A DNA stretch of 64,000 nt from the NCBI RefSeq assembly GCF_025630775.1, contig NZ_JAOSZE010000037.1, positions 1-64,000 of the forward strand, read 5' to 3'. Below are positions 24,889-32,715 of this stretch, piece after piece; the first letter of the stretch is position 1, and each line of letters begins with the position of its first letter. Source of the DNA: Actinoplanes sp. KI2. Its GTDB lineage: Bacteria > Actinomycetota > Actinomycetes > Mycobacteriales > Micromonosporaceae. The translations under genes were made by a program, and so were the position numbers. Under the pieces are notes generated by a model, which was given only the letters and a program-made list of their open reading frames with translations, did no database searches and was not told the origin of the DNA.

Positions 24889-25632
24889 ATGTCCCTGTTC
24901 AAGCGCTCGGCCCTGGTGGCCGCCGTGGTCGGCGGCCTGACCCTCGCGCTGGCCGCCCCGGCCTCGGCGCACGTCACCGTCAACCCGAACACCGCCACGC
25001 CCGGCGGCTACACCAAGGTGACCTTCCGGGTGCCCAACGAGAAGGACAGCGCGAACACCACCAAGCTCGAGGTGAACCTGCCCGCCGGCCAGCCGGTCGC
25101 GTCGGTCTCGATCAAGCCGCTCCCGGGCTGGACCGCGGTCGCCGACAAGACCAAGCTGGCCACCCCGATCAAGTCCGACGACGGCGACATCACCGAGGCG
25201 GTCACGAAGATCACCTGGACCGCCGACGCGAGCTCGGCCATCAAGCCCGGCCAGTTCCAGGAGTTCGACGTCTCGCTCGGCCCGCTCCCGGAGTCCGGCC
25301 AGATGGTCTTCAAGGCCCTGCAGACGTACTCCGACGGCGACATCGTCCGCTGGATCGACGACCCCACCACGGACGGCACCGAGCCGGAGCACCCGGCCCC
25401 GGTCCTCAAGCTCACCGCCGCGACCGCCCCCGCCGCGGCCGCCCCGGCCGCTACCGGCTCGGCCGACTCCGACGGACCGGACGCGTTCGCCGTCGCCGGC
25501 TTCGTGGCCGGCCTGCTCGGGCTGATCCTCGCCCTGCTGGCGTTCCAGCGCTCCGCCCGCAAGCCCGCGGCCGCGTCGGACTCGTCCTCGTCGTCCGCCG
25601 CCGACGACAAGAAGGTCCCGACCGGCGCATGA
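24889..25632 (+). CDS. YcnI-like (DUF1775) copper-associated membrane protein
   Basis: A signal peptide ends ASA, so the mature protein begins with His (HVTVNPNTATPGGY). In characterised YcnI proteins this N-terminal His, together with a Trp, binds copper. The DUF1775 domain covers about 25-185 and ends with DIVRWID. An Ala/Pro linker, a C-terminal TM segment (about 203-221) and a charged tail follow. ATG 24889 lies 12 bases after GGAAGG. It follows the histidine kinase gene after a gap of 78 bases. No CopC or CopD gene is adjacent. Confidence 0.92.
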   Translation: MSLFKRSALVAAVVGGLTLALAAPASAHVTVNPNTATPGGYTKVTFRVPNEKDSANTTKLEVNLPAGQPVASVSIKPLPGWTAVADKTKLATPIKSDDGDITEAVTKITWTADASSAIKPGQFQEFDVSLGPLPESGQMVFKALQTYSDGDIVRWIDDPTTDGTEPEHPAPVLKLTAATAPAAAAPAATGSADSDGPDAFAVAGFVAGLLGLILALLAFQRSARKPAAASDSSSSSAADDKKVPTGA

Positions 25633-25641
25633 CCAACCCGC

Positions 25642-25723
25642 GGCTGCTTGCGCTTTCGGGGCTTTCCGGGGCTTTCCGGGGCTTTCGGGGCTTTCCGGGG
25701 CTTTCCCCGGGGCGCAAGCAGCC
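25642..25723. repeat. Hairpin enclosing GGGGCTTTCC tandem repeats
   Basis: GGCTGCTTGCGC (25642-25653) pairs perfectly with GCGCAAGCAGCC (25712-25723). Between them lie five copies of a 9-10-base unit (GGGGCTTTCC). It separates the ends of the converging YcnI-like and GGDEF genes, so it may be an expanded bidirectional terminator or a small mobile-type repeat. Confidence 0.7.
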
Positions 25724-25724
25724 T

Positions 25725-27770
25725 CTATGCGGCGAGTGTGCTGCTGCTGCTGCCGTCGGCGGCGGCCAGGCGGCGGCTGCGCCCCCGGCCGCGGGCCAGC
25801 TTCTGCCGGTACAGCTCGGCGTCGGCGTGCGAGTACAACTCGTCGAGGTCGGTTCCGTCGCGGCCGAGGAGGCCGGCGCCGACGCTGACGCCGATGCGTT
25901 GCGCCAGCGCGCCCGTGATGTCACCGGCCACGTCGTCGACCTCGTCGGCGCCGCACGAGGCGAGCAGGACGACGAACTCGTCGCCGCCGAAACGGCCCAC
26001 CACGTCCTGCGGGTGCAACCGCTCCTTCAACGTGGCACCCACCCAGCACAGCAGCTCGTCGCCCGCGGCGTGCCCCGCGGAGTCGTTGACCTCCTTGAAC
26101 CGGTCGAGGTCGAGGATCAGGAGCGACAGGTCGCGACCGGCGAGCCGGGCGCGGGTCAGCAGGTCGGCCGAGCGCTCCAGGAAGCCGCGCCGGTTGAGGC
26201 ACTTGGTCAGCACGTCCACCCGGGACAGCTCCCGCATCCGGCGGCGCTGCGCGGCGGCGACGCGGCCCCGGTCGGCGAACGCCATCGACACGACCAGCGC
26301 GCCGCCGAGGTGGGTGAGCACGTACCACGGGGTCGCTTCCCCGACGAACACGGCGACGGCCAGGTAGCAGACCGCGATCAGGGGCAGCGACATGCGGCCC
26401 ACCTTCGGCGTGACCAGGGCGACCAGCGGCATCAAGGTGATCATGCCGAAACCGAGGGTGCCGTTGACGCCGCCGTCGAGGCAGACCACGGCCGAGCAGA
26501 GGGCGAACTGCACCACCCCGCTGGCCGGCATGATGAATCGGGCCGCCCGGGTCCGGCTCAGCCGGGCCGAGGCCGCGATGACGGCCACGGCCGCCGAGCA
26601 GGCGGCCACCAGCAGCGCGGCCATGAGCCAGCGGTGCAGGTTTCCGGTCGCCATCAACAGGACGTAGACCAGCGCCAGGCCCGCGGTGAAGAGGCTGACA
26701 TGCCCGGCGTTGGTGATCGCGCGGTGGCGTCGTTCGTGCTGGGAGACCGTGGCCGGCTGGTGCCGCGCGCTGTCGCCGCGGACACCGGCGACCGCGACCT
26801 CCGCCGGCACCGTCCGGTCGTGCGCCGCCTTGTCGAGGTAGACGCGCTGGTCGGCAAGTTCCCGCAGCGCCTGCGGGGTGTCGGCCTCGCTCGGGTAACA
26901 GGCGTACCCGATGCCGGCGGCGGCCACCCCACGCAGGCCGGCATGCAGGCGTTCGAGCACCGCGGGCACGTCGTCGGGGTCGAGGCCGCCGAGCACCGCG
27001 GCGAACTCGTCGCCGCCGACCCGGCCGACGACGTCGCGGACGCGCAACTGCTCGGTGAGGGTGCGGCCGGTCCAGGCCAGCAGATCGTCACCGGCCTGGT
27101 GGCCGTACTTGTCGTTGATCGTCTTGAAGCCGTCGAGGTCGACCAGGAACATGACGGCGCCGGTGCCGGTCCGGTCCGCCTCGGCGAGTTCGGCCGCCAG
27201 TCGCTCCTCGAAGCCGCGCCGGTTGAGGCAGCCGGTCAGCGGGTCGGTCCGCGACAGGGCACCGAGCCGGCGCTGCAGCGACACCATGGCCGCGGAGTAC
27301 CGGATCGCCAGCATCGAGACGCCGCCGACATGGATCGTGTAGATCAGTGCGTAGCCGAGCTGGCCGGGGCCGCCGGACAGGGCGGTCGCCCAGTAGCCGG
27401 CCGCGCCGAGGGCCGCCAGGGCAAGGAAGGGCCGCAGTGGCATGCCGAGCGCGAGCAGAATGATCAGCAGCGGCAATACGGCGCCGAGGGTGCTGTTCAC
27501 CCCGCCGTCGAGCCAGCCCAGGACGGTGAACCCGACCACGTTGAGGCTGAGCCCGGTCAGCTGGGCGACCACGCGGTATCGGGACCGCTCGATGGCGTCC
27601 GCACGAATGACGGCAAAACCGGCGAACAGCATCATGACCGTGCAGATCGCCACCATCGCGGGGCGGTTCCCGGCCGGCCAGGTGAAGGCGAGGTACGGCA
27701 GACAGGCGAGCGGTGCCAGCACGCTCAGCGCTGCCGTGGCCCGGACGGTGTGCAGGCGGCGGCGGGGCAT
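25725..27770 (-). CDS. Tandem-duplicated membrane diguanylate cyclase (two GGDEF modules)
   Basis: 681 residues made of two similar modules, each with about five or six membrane segments followed by a GGDEF domain. Both active-site motifs are intact: VVGRVGGDEF near 250 and VVGRFGGDEF near 595. The first has the RxxD product-inhibition site (RVRD, five residues upstream); the second has HPQD there and so lacks the Arg. It should make cyclic di-GMP and may act as an intramolecular dimer. The ATG at 27770 (PRRRLHTVR) is chosen because upstream codons look non-conserved; a start further up is possible. It converges on the YcnI-like gene. Confidence 0.9.
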   Translation of the reverse strand: MPRRRLHTVRATAALSVLAPLACLPYLAFTWPAGNRPAMVAICTVMMLFAGFAVIRADAIERSRYRVVAQLTGLSLNVVGFTVLGWLDGGVNSTLGAVLPLLIILLALGMPLRPFLALAALGAAGYWATALSGGPGQLGYALIYTIHVGGVSMLAIRYSAAMVSLQRRLGALSRTDPLTGCLNRRGFEERLAAELAEADRTGTGAVMFLVDLDGFKTINDKYGHQAGDDLLAWTGRTLTEQLRVRDVVGRVGGDEFAAVLGGLDPDDVPAVLERLHAGLRGVAAAGIGYACYPSEADTPQALRELADQRVYLDKAAHDRTVPAEVAVAGVRGDSARHQPATVSQHERRHRAITNAGHVSLFTAGLALVYVLLMATGNLHRWLMAALLVAACSAAVAVIAASARLSRTRAARFIMPASGVVQFALCSAVVCLDGGVNGTLGFGMITLMPLVALVTPKVGRMSLPLIAVCYLAVAVFVGEATPWYVLTHLGGALVVSMAFADRGRVAAAQRRRMRELSRVDVLTKCLNRRGFLERSADLLTRARLAGRDLSLLILDLDRFKEVNDSAGHAAGDELLCWVGATLKERLHPQDVVGRFGGDEFVVLLASCGADEVDDVAGDITGALAQRIGVSVGAGLLGRDGTDLDELYSHADAELYRQKLARGRGRSRRLAAADGSSSSTLAA

Positions 27771-28066
27771 CTCGCTGGGCAATGACGCGTTCGTCGTCCC
27801 CACCTCCTCCGCCGGACCGATCCGTTCTGGCCAGCCAATCGACGGAGGAAGCTGCAAAACTGAAGGAACCGGCGGGAGCAGCACGGGAGCAGGACACCGG
27901 CGGAAGGGTTTGCCCAGATGACGTTGTCTTTGCGCGCGGCACCGTCGGACCGCAACGCCGGCCTCCGCCAGCGCCTCGCCCGAGGTCAAGATGCCGGCGG
28001 CCTCCGCCGCACGGCCGACGAACCGGAGGTGGCCAACGCCGCGGCCCGCGTGCTACGGGTCTGGAC
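27771..28066. other. Gap upstream of the GGDEF gene
   Basis: About 300 bases between the GGDEF start and the arabinanase stop. It should hold the promoter of the GGDEF gene, but no clear sigma-type boxes or palindromes were seen. An 87-codon frame from 27918 on the plus strand overlaps the arabinanase antisense and was not accepted. Confidence 0.4.
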
Positions 28067-29734
28067 TCACGGCGTGTCCAGATCGGACGGCAGGGCCGTG
28101 CCGTCCCGGCTCACCAGCCGGGTCGTCTCGATCCGCCACTCGCCGCGCAGGGCCCGCCCGGTCCCGCTCACCACCCGGTAGAACCCGTCGCCGACATGCG
28201 TGAACCGCCACTGCTGGCAGCGGGCCGGCCCCGGCGGACGGAACGCGATCGCCGGGCCGCACGCGTTCAGCGCCCGCGTCCCGGCCGGGTCGGCGATCAG
28301 CACCGCGCCGACCGGCTGCGGCCGGAACTCCTGGCAGGTCGCGCCGGTCGCGGTGGCCGTCTGGATCGCGTCGCCGGTGCAGCCGGCGGGCTGCAGCACC
28401 CGCCCGTTGAGCTTGCTGCTCATCGTGGACCACCCGTCCGAAGCGGGCTCGACCGCGAACTGCTGGCAGTCGTTGTGCAGCCAGCCCCACTGGGCGACCC
28501 GGGCGCCCTCCGCGTTCACGCAGGCCGCCACCTCGGCGATCTTGTTGCTGAACCGGTTGTCGATGCTCACGTAGCCGGGGTCGCGCGGGTCGAGCCGCCA
28601 CTGCGCGCAGGTGCTGCCGGACGGCGCCGCGAGGGTGATGTCGGCCCCCTCGTAGCCGCAGGTGGCGTTGGACATGACCCGCCCGTCCGCCCGGTTCACC
28701 AGGGTCAGGTAGGCCGGGCCGTGCCCGATCCGCACGCTGCCGGAGAGCGGGTCGCCCAGCGCCGGCCAGCCGCCCGCCCAGCGCAGCGGCCGCACCGACA
28801 GCTTCGGCGCGCCGTTGTCGTACCGGTCGTAGTAGTGGTGCACGTAGAAATCGCGGTAGACGTCGCCGCCGCCCGGCCCGCGGAACTCGTTGTAGCCGCG
28901 CAGCAGTTCGGTCCCGCCGCCGGTCAGCATCGGCACGCCGGAACGGTCCAGGTAGGGTCCGGTCACACCGGCCGAGCGCCCGACCACCACCCGGTAGTCG
29001 CTCTCCACCCCGCGGCAGCAGTAGTCCAGGCTGGCGAACAGGTAGTAGTACCCGCCGTGCCGGACGATCGACGCGCCCTCGATCGAGGCCCCGCCGCGGG
29101 AGGCGAGCGAGTAGAGGGCCGGGTCGCCCGCCAGGCCGCTGGCCGGGTCGAGCTGCCGCAGCTTGATCCCGTCCCAGAACGAGCCGAACGCGAGCCACTG
29201 GGCGCCCGCCGAATCGACGACCAGATCGGGGTCGATGGCGTTGAAATTGTCCGAAGTAGTCGATCGCAGCACCATCCCGCGGTCCACCCACCGGTACTCC
29301 GGGCTCGATGGGTCCAGCGTCCGGTTTGTCGCCAGCCCGATCACCGAGTTGTTGGTGCCGAACGAGCTGGCGGCGTAGTAGAGCCGGTATTCGCCGCGGT
29401 AGTAGGAGATGTCCGGCGCCCAGAAGTCGCCCGGCGTGACGCCCAGCTGCTGCGGGATCCACGCCGGCGCGGTCGTGAAGACCGGCCCGAGCTCCTCCCA
29501 GTGCAGCAGGTCGGTCGACCGTTTCATCGGCAGGTAGGTGCGGGTGGCGATGTCGCCGGTGATGAAGGCGTAGTAGTACCGCCCCTGCTTGATCATGGTG
29601 GGGTCGTGTGCGATCGGGTCGTCCGCGATCCGTCCGACGGGGGAGTTCGATGCGAGCGCGGGCTGCGACAACACCGCGATCGAACCGACGATCAAGAGCA
29701 AGATTGCGTACGCCCGGCAGGCAGCTCTCCGCAT
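28067..29734 (-). CDS. Secreted GH43-family arabinanase-like hydrolase with ricin-type region
   Basis: Probable endo-1,5-alpha-L-arabinanase or related GH43 enzyme acting on plant arabinan. The signal peptide follows MRRAACRAY and ends ALA. The five-blade propeller shows DPTMI (general base Asp), NAIDPDLVVD (pKa-modulating Asp), GASIEGASI (acid Glu) and HYYDR. The C-terminal 200 residues carry QW-type motifs (CAQWRLDP, CQQFAVEP, CQQWRFTH) like a degenerate ricin/CBM13 or CBM42-like lectin. The ATG at 29734 is chosen since it starts a clean signal peptide; a start at 29770 is possible. A hairpin separates it from the deacetylase gene upstream. Confidence 0.88.
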   Translation of the reverse strand: MRRAACRAYAILLLIVGSIAVLSQPALASNSPVGRIADDPIAHDPTMIKQGRYYYAFITGDIATRTYLPMKRSTDLLHWEELGPVFTTAPAWIPQQLGVTPGDFWAPDISYYRGEYRLYYAASSFGTNNSVIGLATNRTLDPSSPEYRWVDRGMVLRSTTSDNFNAIDPDLVVDSAGAQWLAFGSFWDGIKLRQLDPASGLAGDPALYSLASRGGASIEGASIVRHGGYYYLFASLDYCCRGVESDYRVVVGRSAGVTGPYLDRSGVPMLTGGGTELLRGYNEFRGPGGGDVYRDFYVHHYYDRYDNGAPKLSVRPLRWAGGWPALGDPLSGSVRIGHGPAYLTLVNRADGRVMSNATCGYEGADITLAAPSGSTCAQWRLDPRDPGYVSIDNRFSNKIAEVAACVNAEGARVAQWGWLHNDCQQFAVEPASDGWSTMSSKLNGRVLQPAGCTGDAIQTATATGATCQEFRPQPVGAVLIADPAGTRALNACGPAIAFRPPGPARCQQWRFTHVGDGFYRVVSGTGRALRGEWRIETTRLVSRDGTALPSDLDTP

Positions 29735-29775
29735 CCCAGCATCATCGTGAATGCGTTGCGGAAAGGCCATACCCG

Positions 29776-29808
29776 AGGGCGCGGCCGCCCCGTGGACCGC
29801 CGCGCCCT
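29776..29808. terminator. Hairpin between deacetylase and arabinanase genes
   Basis: AGGGCGCGGC (29776-29785) and GCCGCGCCCT (29799-29808) form a perfect 10-bp stem with a 13-base loop, just after the deacetylase stop. There is no long U-run, as is common for actinobacterial terminators. Confidence 0.6.
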
Positions 29809-29824
29809 GTCTTCGGTGAGTGGG

Positions 29825-30823
29825 TCAGGTGACGCTGCACGAGACCGTCGGCCACGTCCACGTGCCGTTGGTCTGGATGGTGACGCCCCAGTTGTTGCCG
29901 CTGCCGTTCGGCTTCGCCGTCAGCACCTGGGCGCTGGGGTAGCTCGCGGTGATGTTCCAGGTGGCGATGATCTTCTCGGGGGAGGGGACGTTCATCGTGA
30001 CCGTCCACGAGTTCGACCCGCTGACGCTCACGTTGAGGTTGTAGCGGTCGCTCCACGTGCTGCCGGCCGACAGCGTCGCGGTGCAGCTGCCGCCGCCCCC
30101 GCCCCCGCCGCCGCCTCCGCCGCCCCCGCCGCCGGTCGGGGCCACGGCCCGGCCGGTCTGCGGCGAGATCATGCCGGCGCACAGGCCCCGGCTCGCCAGG
30201 CCCTGCGCGATACGCGGGATGGCGGAGAGGGTGTTCCCCGGCCACTCGTGCATGAGGATGATCTGCCCGTTGGTCAGCCGGGCGTTGGCCGCGACGATCG
30301 CGTCGACACTGGCGCCGTTCCAGTCCTGCGAGTCGACATCCCAGATGATCTGAGTGAGGCCGTACTTCGCCTCCACCGATTGGAGGGTGCCGTTCGTCTC
30401 GCCGTAGGGCGGCCGGAACAGCTTGGGCGTACCGCCGCCGGCATTGGCGATGGCGGTCTGCGTACGCGACAGCTCGGAGTCGATCTGTGCCTGCGACTGC
30501 TGGATCAGATGCGGGTGGGTGTAGCTGTGGTTGCCGACCCACATTCCGGCGCTGACCTCGGCCGCCACCTGGCTCGGGTAGGCGGCCGCGTACTGGCCCT
30601 CGTTGAACATGGTGGCCCGCAACCCGTTGGCCTTCAGGGCGTTCAGAATCGCCGGCGTGTGGTCGTTGGAGGGTCCGTCGTCGAACGTGAGCCCGACGTA
30701 CCCGTTGCAGGTGGCGGCCTGGGCGGGCGTGTCGAGCGCCGTTACGGCGACCCCGGTGGCGGCGACGATCAGCGCGAAGACGGCGGCCAGCGGTCGTACG
30801 CGTCTGTTCGGGGGAGCGTTCAT
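29825..30823 (-). CDS. Secreted CE4 polysaccharide deacetylase with CBM2
   Basis: Extracellular deacetylase, probably acetyl-xylan esterase or chitin deacetylase. It has a signal peptide (ending AQA) and a NodB domain with TFDDGP (Asp base and metal Asp), HSYTH metal histidines, RPPYGE, DVDSQDW and LMHEWPG. A polyglycine linker of about 15 residues (near 236-250) leads to a family 2 carbohydrate-binding module with paired Cys and surface Trp residues (NSWTV, NNWGV, WTWP). ATG 30823 has GAGAGG eight bases upstream. The architecture points to plant cell-wall or chitin breakdown. Confidence 0.93.
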   Translation of the reverse strand: MNAPPNRRVRPLAAVFALIVAATGVAVTALDTPAQAATCNGYVGLTFDDGPSNDHTPAILNALKANGLRATMFNEGQYAAAYPSQVAAEVSAGMWVGNHSYTHPHLIQQSQAQIDSELSRTQTAIANAGGGTPKLFRPPYGETNGTLQSVEAKYGLTQIIWDVDSQDWNGASVDAIVAANARLTNGQIILMHEWPGNTLSAIPRIAQGLASRGLCAGMISPQTGRAVAPTGGGGGGGGGGGGGGGSCTATLSAGSTWSDRYNLNVSVSGSNSWTVTMNVPSPEKIIATWNITASYPSAQVLTAKPNGSGNNWGVTIQTNGTWTWPTVSCSVT

Positions 30824-31132
30824 GTGCACACCTCTCGTGACGGCCGGCGGAAGGGGACGCCGCCGGCGGGGACGGGCAGCCCGCATCGAGCCGGCCGGTG
30901 GAAGCCGACGTGCGCTGCGGCGGGGGAGTTATCGAGCCTCGTCGATTGCGCCAGTATTGGCCCGCGCGTCGCCCGGTGTCAACAACTTCCGGAAAGTTGT
31001 CGGAAATTGGAGGGCCGTGTAGTGCCAGGCCAGGGCGCTTTGCCCGTTGTTTTGTGGTGTCCAGCGCTGCGTTGAGCTGCGAGCGTGGCCGAAAGTTTCG
31101 GAGCACTTGCGCCCGCGGCGCATCATCGGATC
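30824..31132. promoter_or_regulatory. Divergent control region with two GAAAGTT-type palindromes
   Basis: This 309-bp gap between the deacetylase and the RDD gene holds ACAACTT-CCGGA-AAGTTGT (30982-31000) and CCGAAA-G-TTTCGG (31089-31101). The second resembles the CGAAANTTTCG palindrome reported in Streptomyces xylanase promoters. Both could bind a LacI/ROK-type sugar regulator. No gene was seen in the gap. Confidence 0.55.
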
Positions 31133-31570
31133 ATGACGTACCTGTACGCCCAGCCGAACGTCCGCGTGACCGGCCGGCGAGTGGTTGCCACCCTCCTCGA
31201 CGGCATCGTCCTCGGCGCCATCGCCTCGCTGCTCGCCCGGTTCTTCGGCACCGGCCGGCCCTCATCCGGCTTCGACATGACCACGCTGACCTTCGGCGGC
31301 GGCCTGCGCCTGTTCGTCGTGGTACTTCTCTACTACACGCTGCTGGAGGGCTTGACCGGCCGCACGGTCGGCAAGTTCGTCACCGGCATCCGCGTGGTCG
31401 ACGCCCAGACCGGCCGCGTACCCGGCCTGCTGTCGGGCTTCGTCCGCACCCTCTGGCGCCTGATCGACGGCATCCTCGCCTACCTGGTCGGTTTCCTGAT
31501 CGTGATCAACTCGGACCGTCGCCGCCGGCTGGGCGACATGTTCGCCAAGACGTTGGTGGTGCGCGCCTGA
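31133..31570 (+). CDS. RDD-family membrane protein
   Basis: 145 residues with the RDD layout: R...LLDGIVL in the first TM segment (about 20-40), a second TM near 62-80, GKFVTGIRVVDAQTG, and a third TM near 112-130 with NSDRRRRLGDMFAKT. The function of RDD proteins is mostly unknown; some are transport-related. ATG 31133 is used; upstream in-frame codons from 31085 look non-coding. A palindrome lies 32 bases upstream. Confidence 0.85.
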   Translation: MTYLYAQPNVRVTGRRVVATLLDGIVLGAIASLLARFFGTGRPSSGFDMTTLTFGGGLRLFVVVLLYYTLLEGLTGRTVGKFVTGIRVVDAQTGRVPGLLSGFVRTLWRLIDGILAYLVGFLIVINSDRRRRLGDMFAKTLVVRA

Positions 31571-31599
31571 GGCGGACGGGCGGCGCCAGGCCTGCTGGA

Positions 31600-31816
31600 C
31601 GCTTCCGGGGCGGTTTCAGGGGCGCGAGTGCCGGGCGCTTCCGGGCGTTAGGGGCGCGAGTGCCGGGCGCTTCCGGGCGTTCAGGGGCGCGGTGCCGGGC
31701 GCTTCCGGGGGCTGGCGGCCCGGTGCGGGGCGCGCGCCTGCCCGGCGCGGGCGGGCCGGTTCCGGAGCGCGACGGCGGTGGGTGAGCGGCGGGTGGCCGC
31801 CGCGGTGCCGGTGGGG
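31600..31816. repeat. GC-rich imperfect tandem repeats between RDD and SGNH genes
   Basis: Units of about 31-33 bases with the core GTGCCGGGCGCTTCCGGG occur three times between 31618 and 31712, followed by related GC-rich sequence. No convincing gene lies here; all long frames are by-products of the base composition. Confidence 0.7.
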
Positions 31817-32608
31817 TCAGCGGCGGGTGGCCGCCGCGGTGCTGGGTGCCGGGAGTGGGGGCAGGAGGGCGGCGATCGCGGCCTGCCCGGCGGCGTTCGG
31901 ATGGTCGCCGTCGCTGGCCAGCAGATCGGTCGGGTCGTCGGTGCCGTCGGCGCCGTGGAAGGCCGGCTCGGTGCTGATGTACTCGGCGTCGGCGTTCGTC
32001 GACGCGGCGGCCTGCAGGGCGTTGTTGATCATGGAGGTGGCCTGGGCGGCGTCCTTCACCCCGTTCGGCCCGTAGGTCTGCTGGCCCACCTGGCCGTCCA
32101 GGACGACGTTCCAGTAGCCGAGGACGATCACCGGGACGGTGTGCGCCTTCTCGATGTCGGCGATCGTGGCCGTGACGTCGCTCTGCACGCCGGCGGCGGC
32201 GGCCGGGTAGGTCGTCGGGTCGTCGATCGTGTCGGCCACGTCGTTGGCGCCGATCATGATGACGACTTGGGCGGCCTGGGAGACGGCGCCGAGGTCGCCG
32301 GGCAGCTGGTCGCGCATGTCGGAGGCGGTCGCGCCGGACTCGGCCAGATTCACGTCGATCGCGTGCTGGCCCTTGGCGTACAGGGCCGGGAAGGGATCGC
32401 AGCCGCACACGGCGCCGGCCGCGACCGAATCGCCCAGGGTGACCACCGACGGCGTTGTGCCCGTCCCGGGCGTGGCGCTCGGCACCGTGTCGGCCGCGGA
32501 CGCCGTGTCACACGCCATCAGCAGGGCGACCGCCATCAGCAGGGCGGGGAGCAGCAGCGGGCGCCGCACGAAGCCGGCCGGGCCAGGTGGGCGGCGAACC
32601 AGTCGAAT
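31817..32608 (-). CDS. SGNH/GDSL hydrolase lipoprotein
   Basis: Extracellular esterase-like hydrolase. Catalytic blocks: GDSVAAG (nucleophile Ser), GANDV (block III Asn) and DGDHPN (Asp and His near the end). The N-terminus has arginines, a hydrophobic stretch and the lipobox LLMAC, so it should be a lipoprotein. The start is uncertain. A strong GGAGGG sits six bases before an ATT codon (32608), and no ATG, GTG or TTG is placed well; the first in-frame ATG (32536) would remove the positive part of the signal. The substrate is unknown. Confidence 0.82.
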   Translation of the reverse strand: MRLVRRPPGPAGFVRRPLLLPALLMAVALLMACDTASAADTVPSATPGTGTTPSVVTLGDSVAAGAVCGCDPFPALYAKGQHAIDVNLAESGATASDMRDQLPGDLGAVSQAAQVVIMIGANDVADTIDDPTTYPAAAAGVQSDVTATIADIEKAHTVPVIVLGYWNVVLDGQVGQQTYGPNGVKDAAQATSMINNALQAAASTNADAEYISTEPAFHGADGTDDPTDLLASDGDHPNAAGQAAIAALLPPLPAPSTAAATRR

Positions 32609-32715
32609 GATGGTCCCTCCATCCGAAGCCGAACCGCTCTCCGAGCCATCGCCGATCCTGATACCCGCAGAAGAGTACCCGGACGGGCCGGCGGCCGCCG
32701 GGTACCGGCGGAAGG

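Noticed and set aside
23493..27785. Very long plus-strand frame spanning the histidine kinase, YcnI-like and GGDEF genes
   Set aside because: It crosses three well-supported genes in the wrong frame or strand and has no domains; it arises from high GC.
27918..28181. 87-codon plus-strand frame
   Set aside because: Arg-rich product without family features, overlapping the arabinanase end in antisense; spacing of the possible ribosome-binding sequence is poor.
27713..31075. Plus-strand frame of over 1100 codons
   Set aside because: It is antisense to the arabinanase and deacetylase genes, both of which have catalytic motifs and signal peptides.
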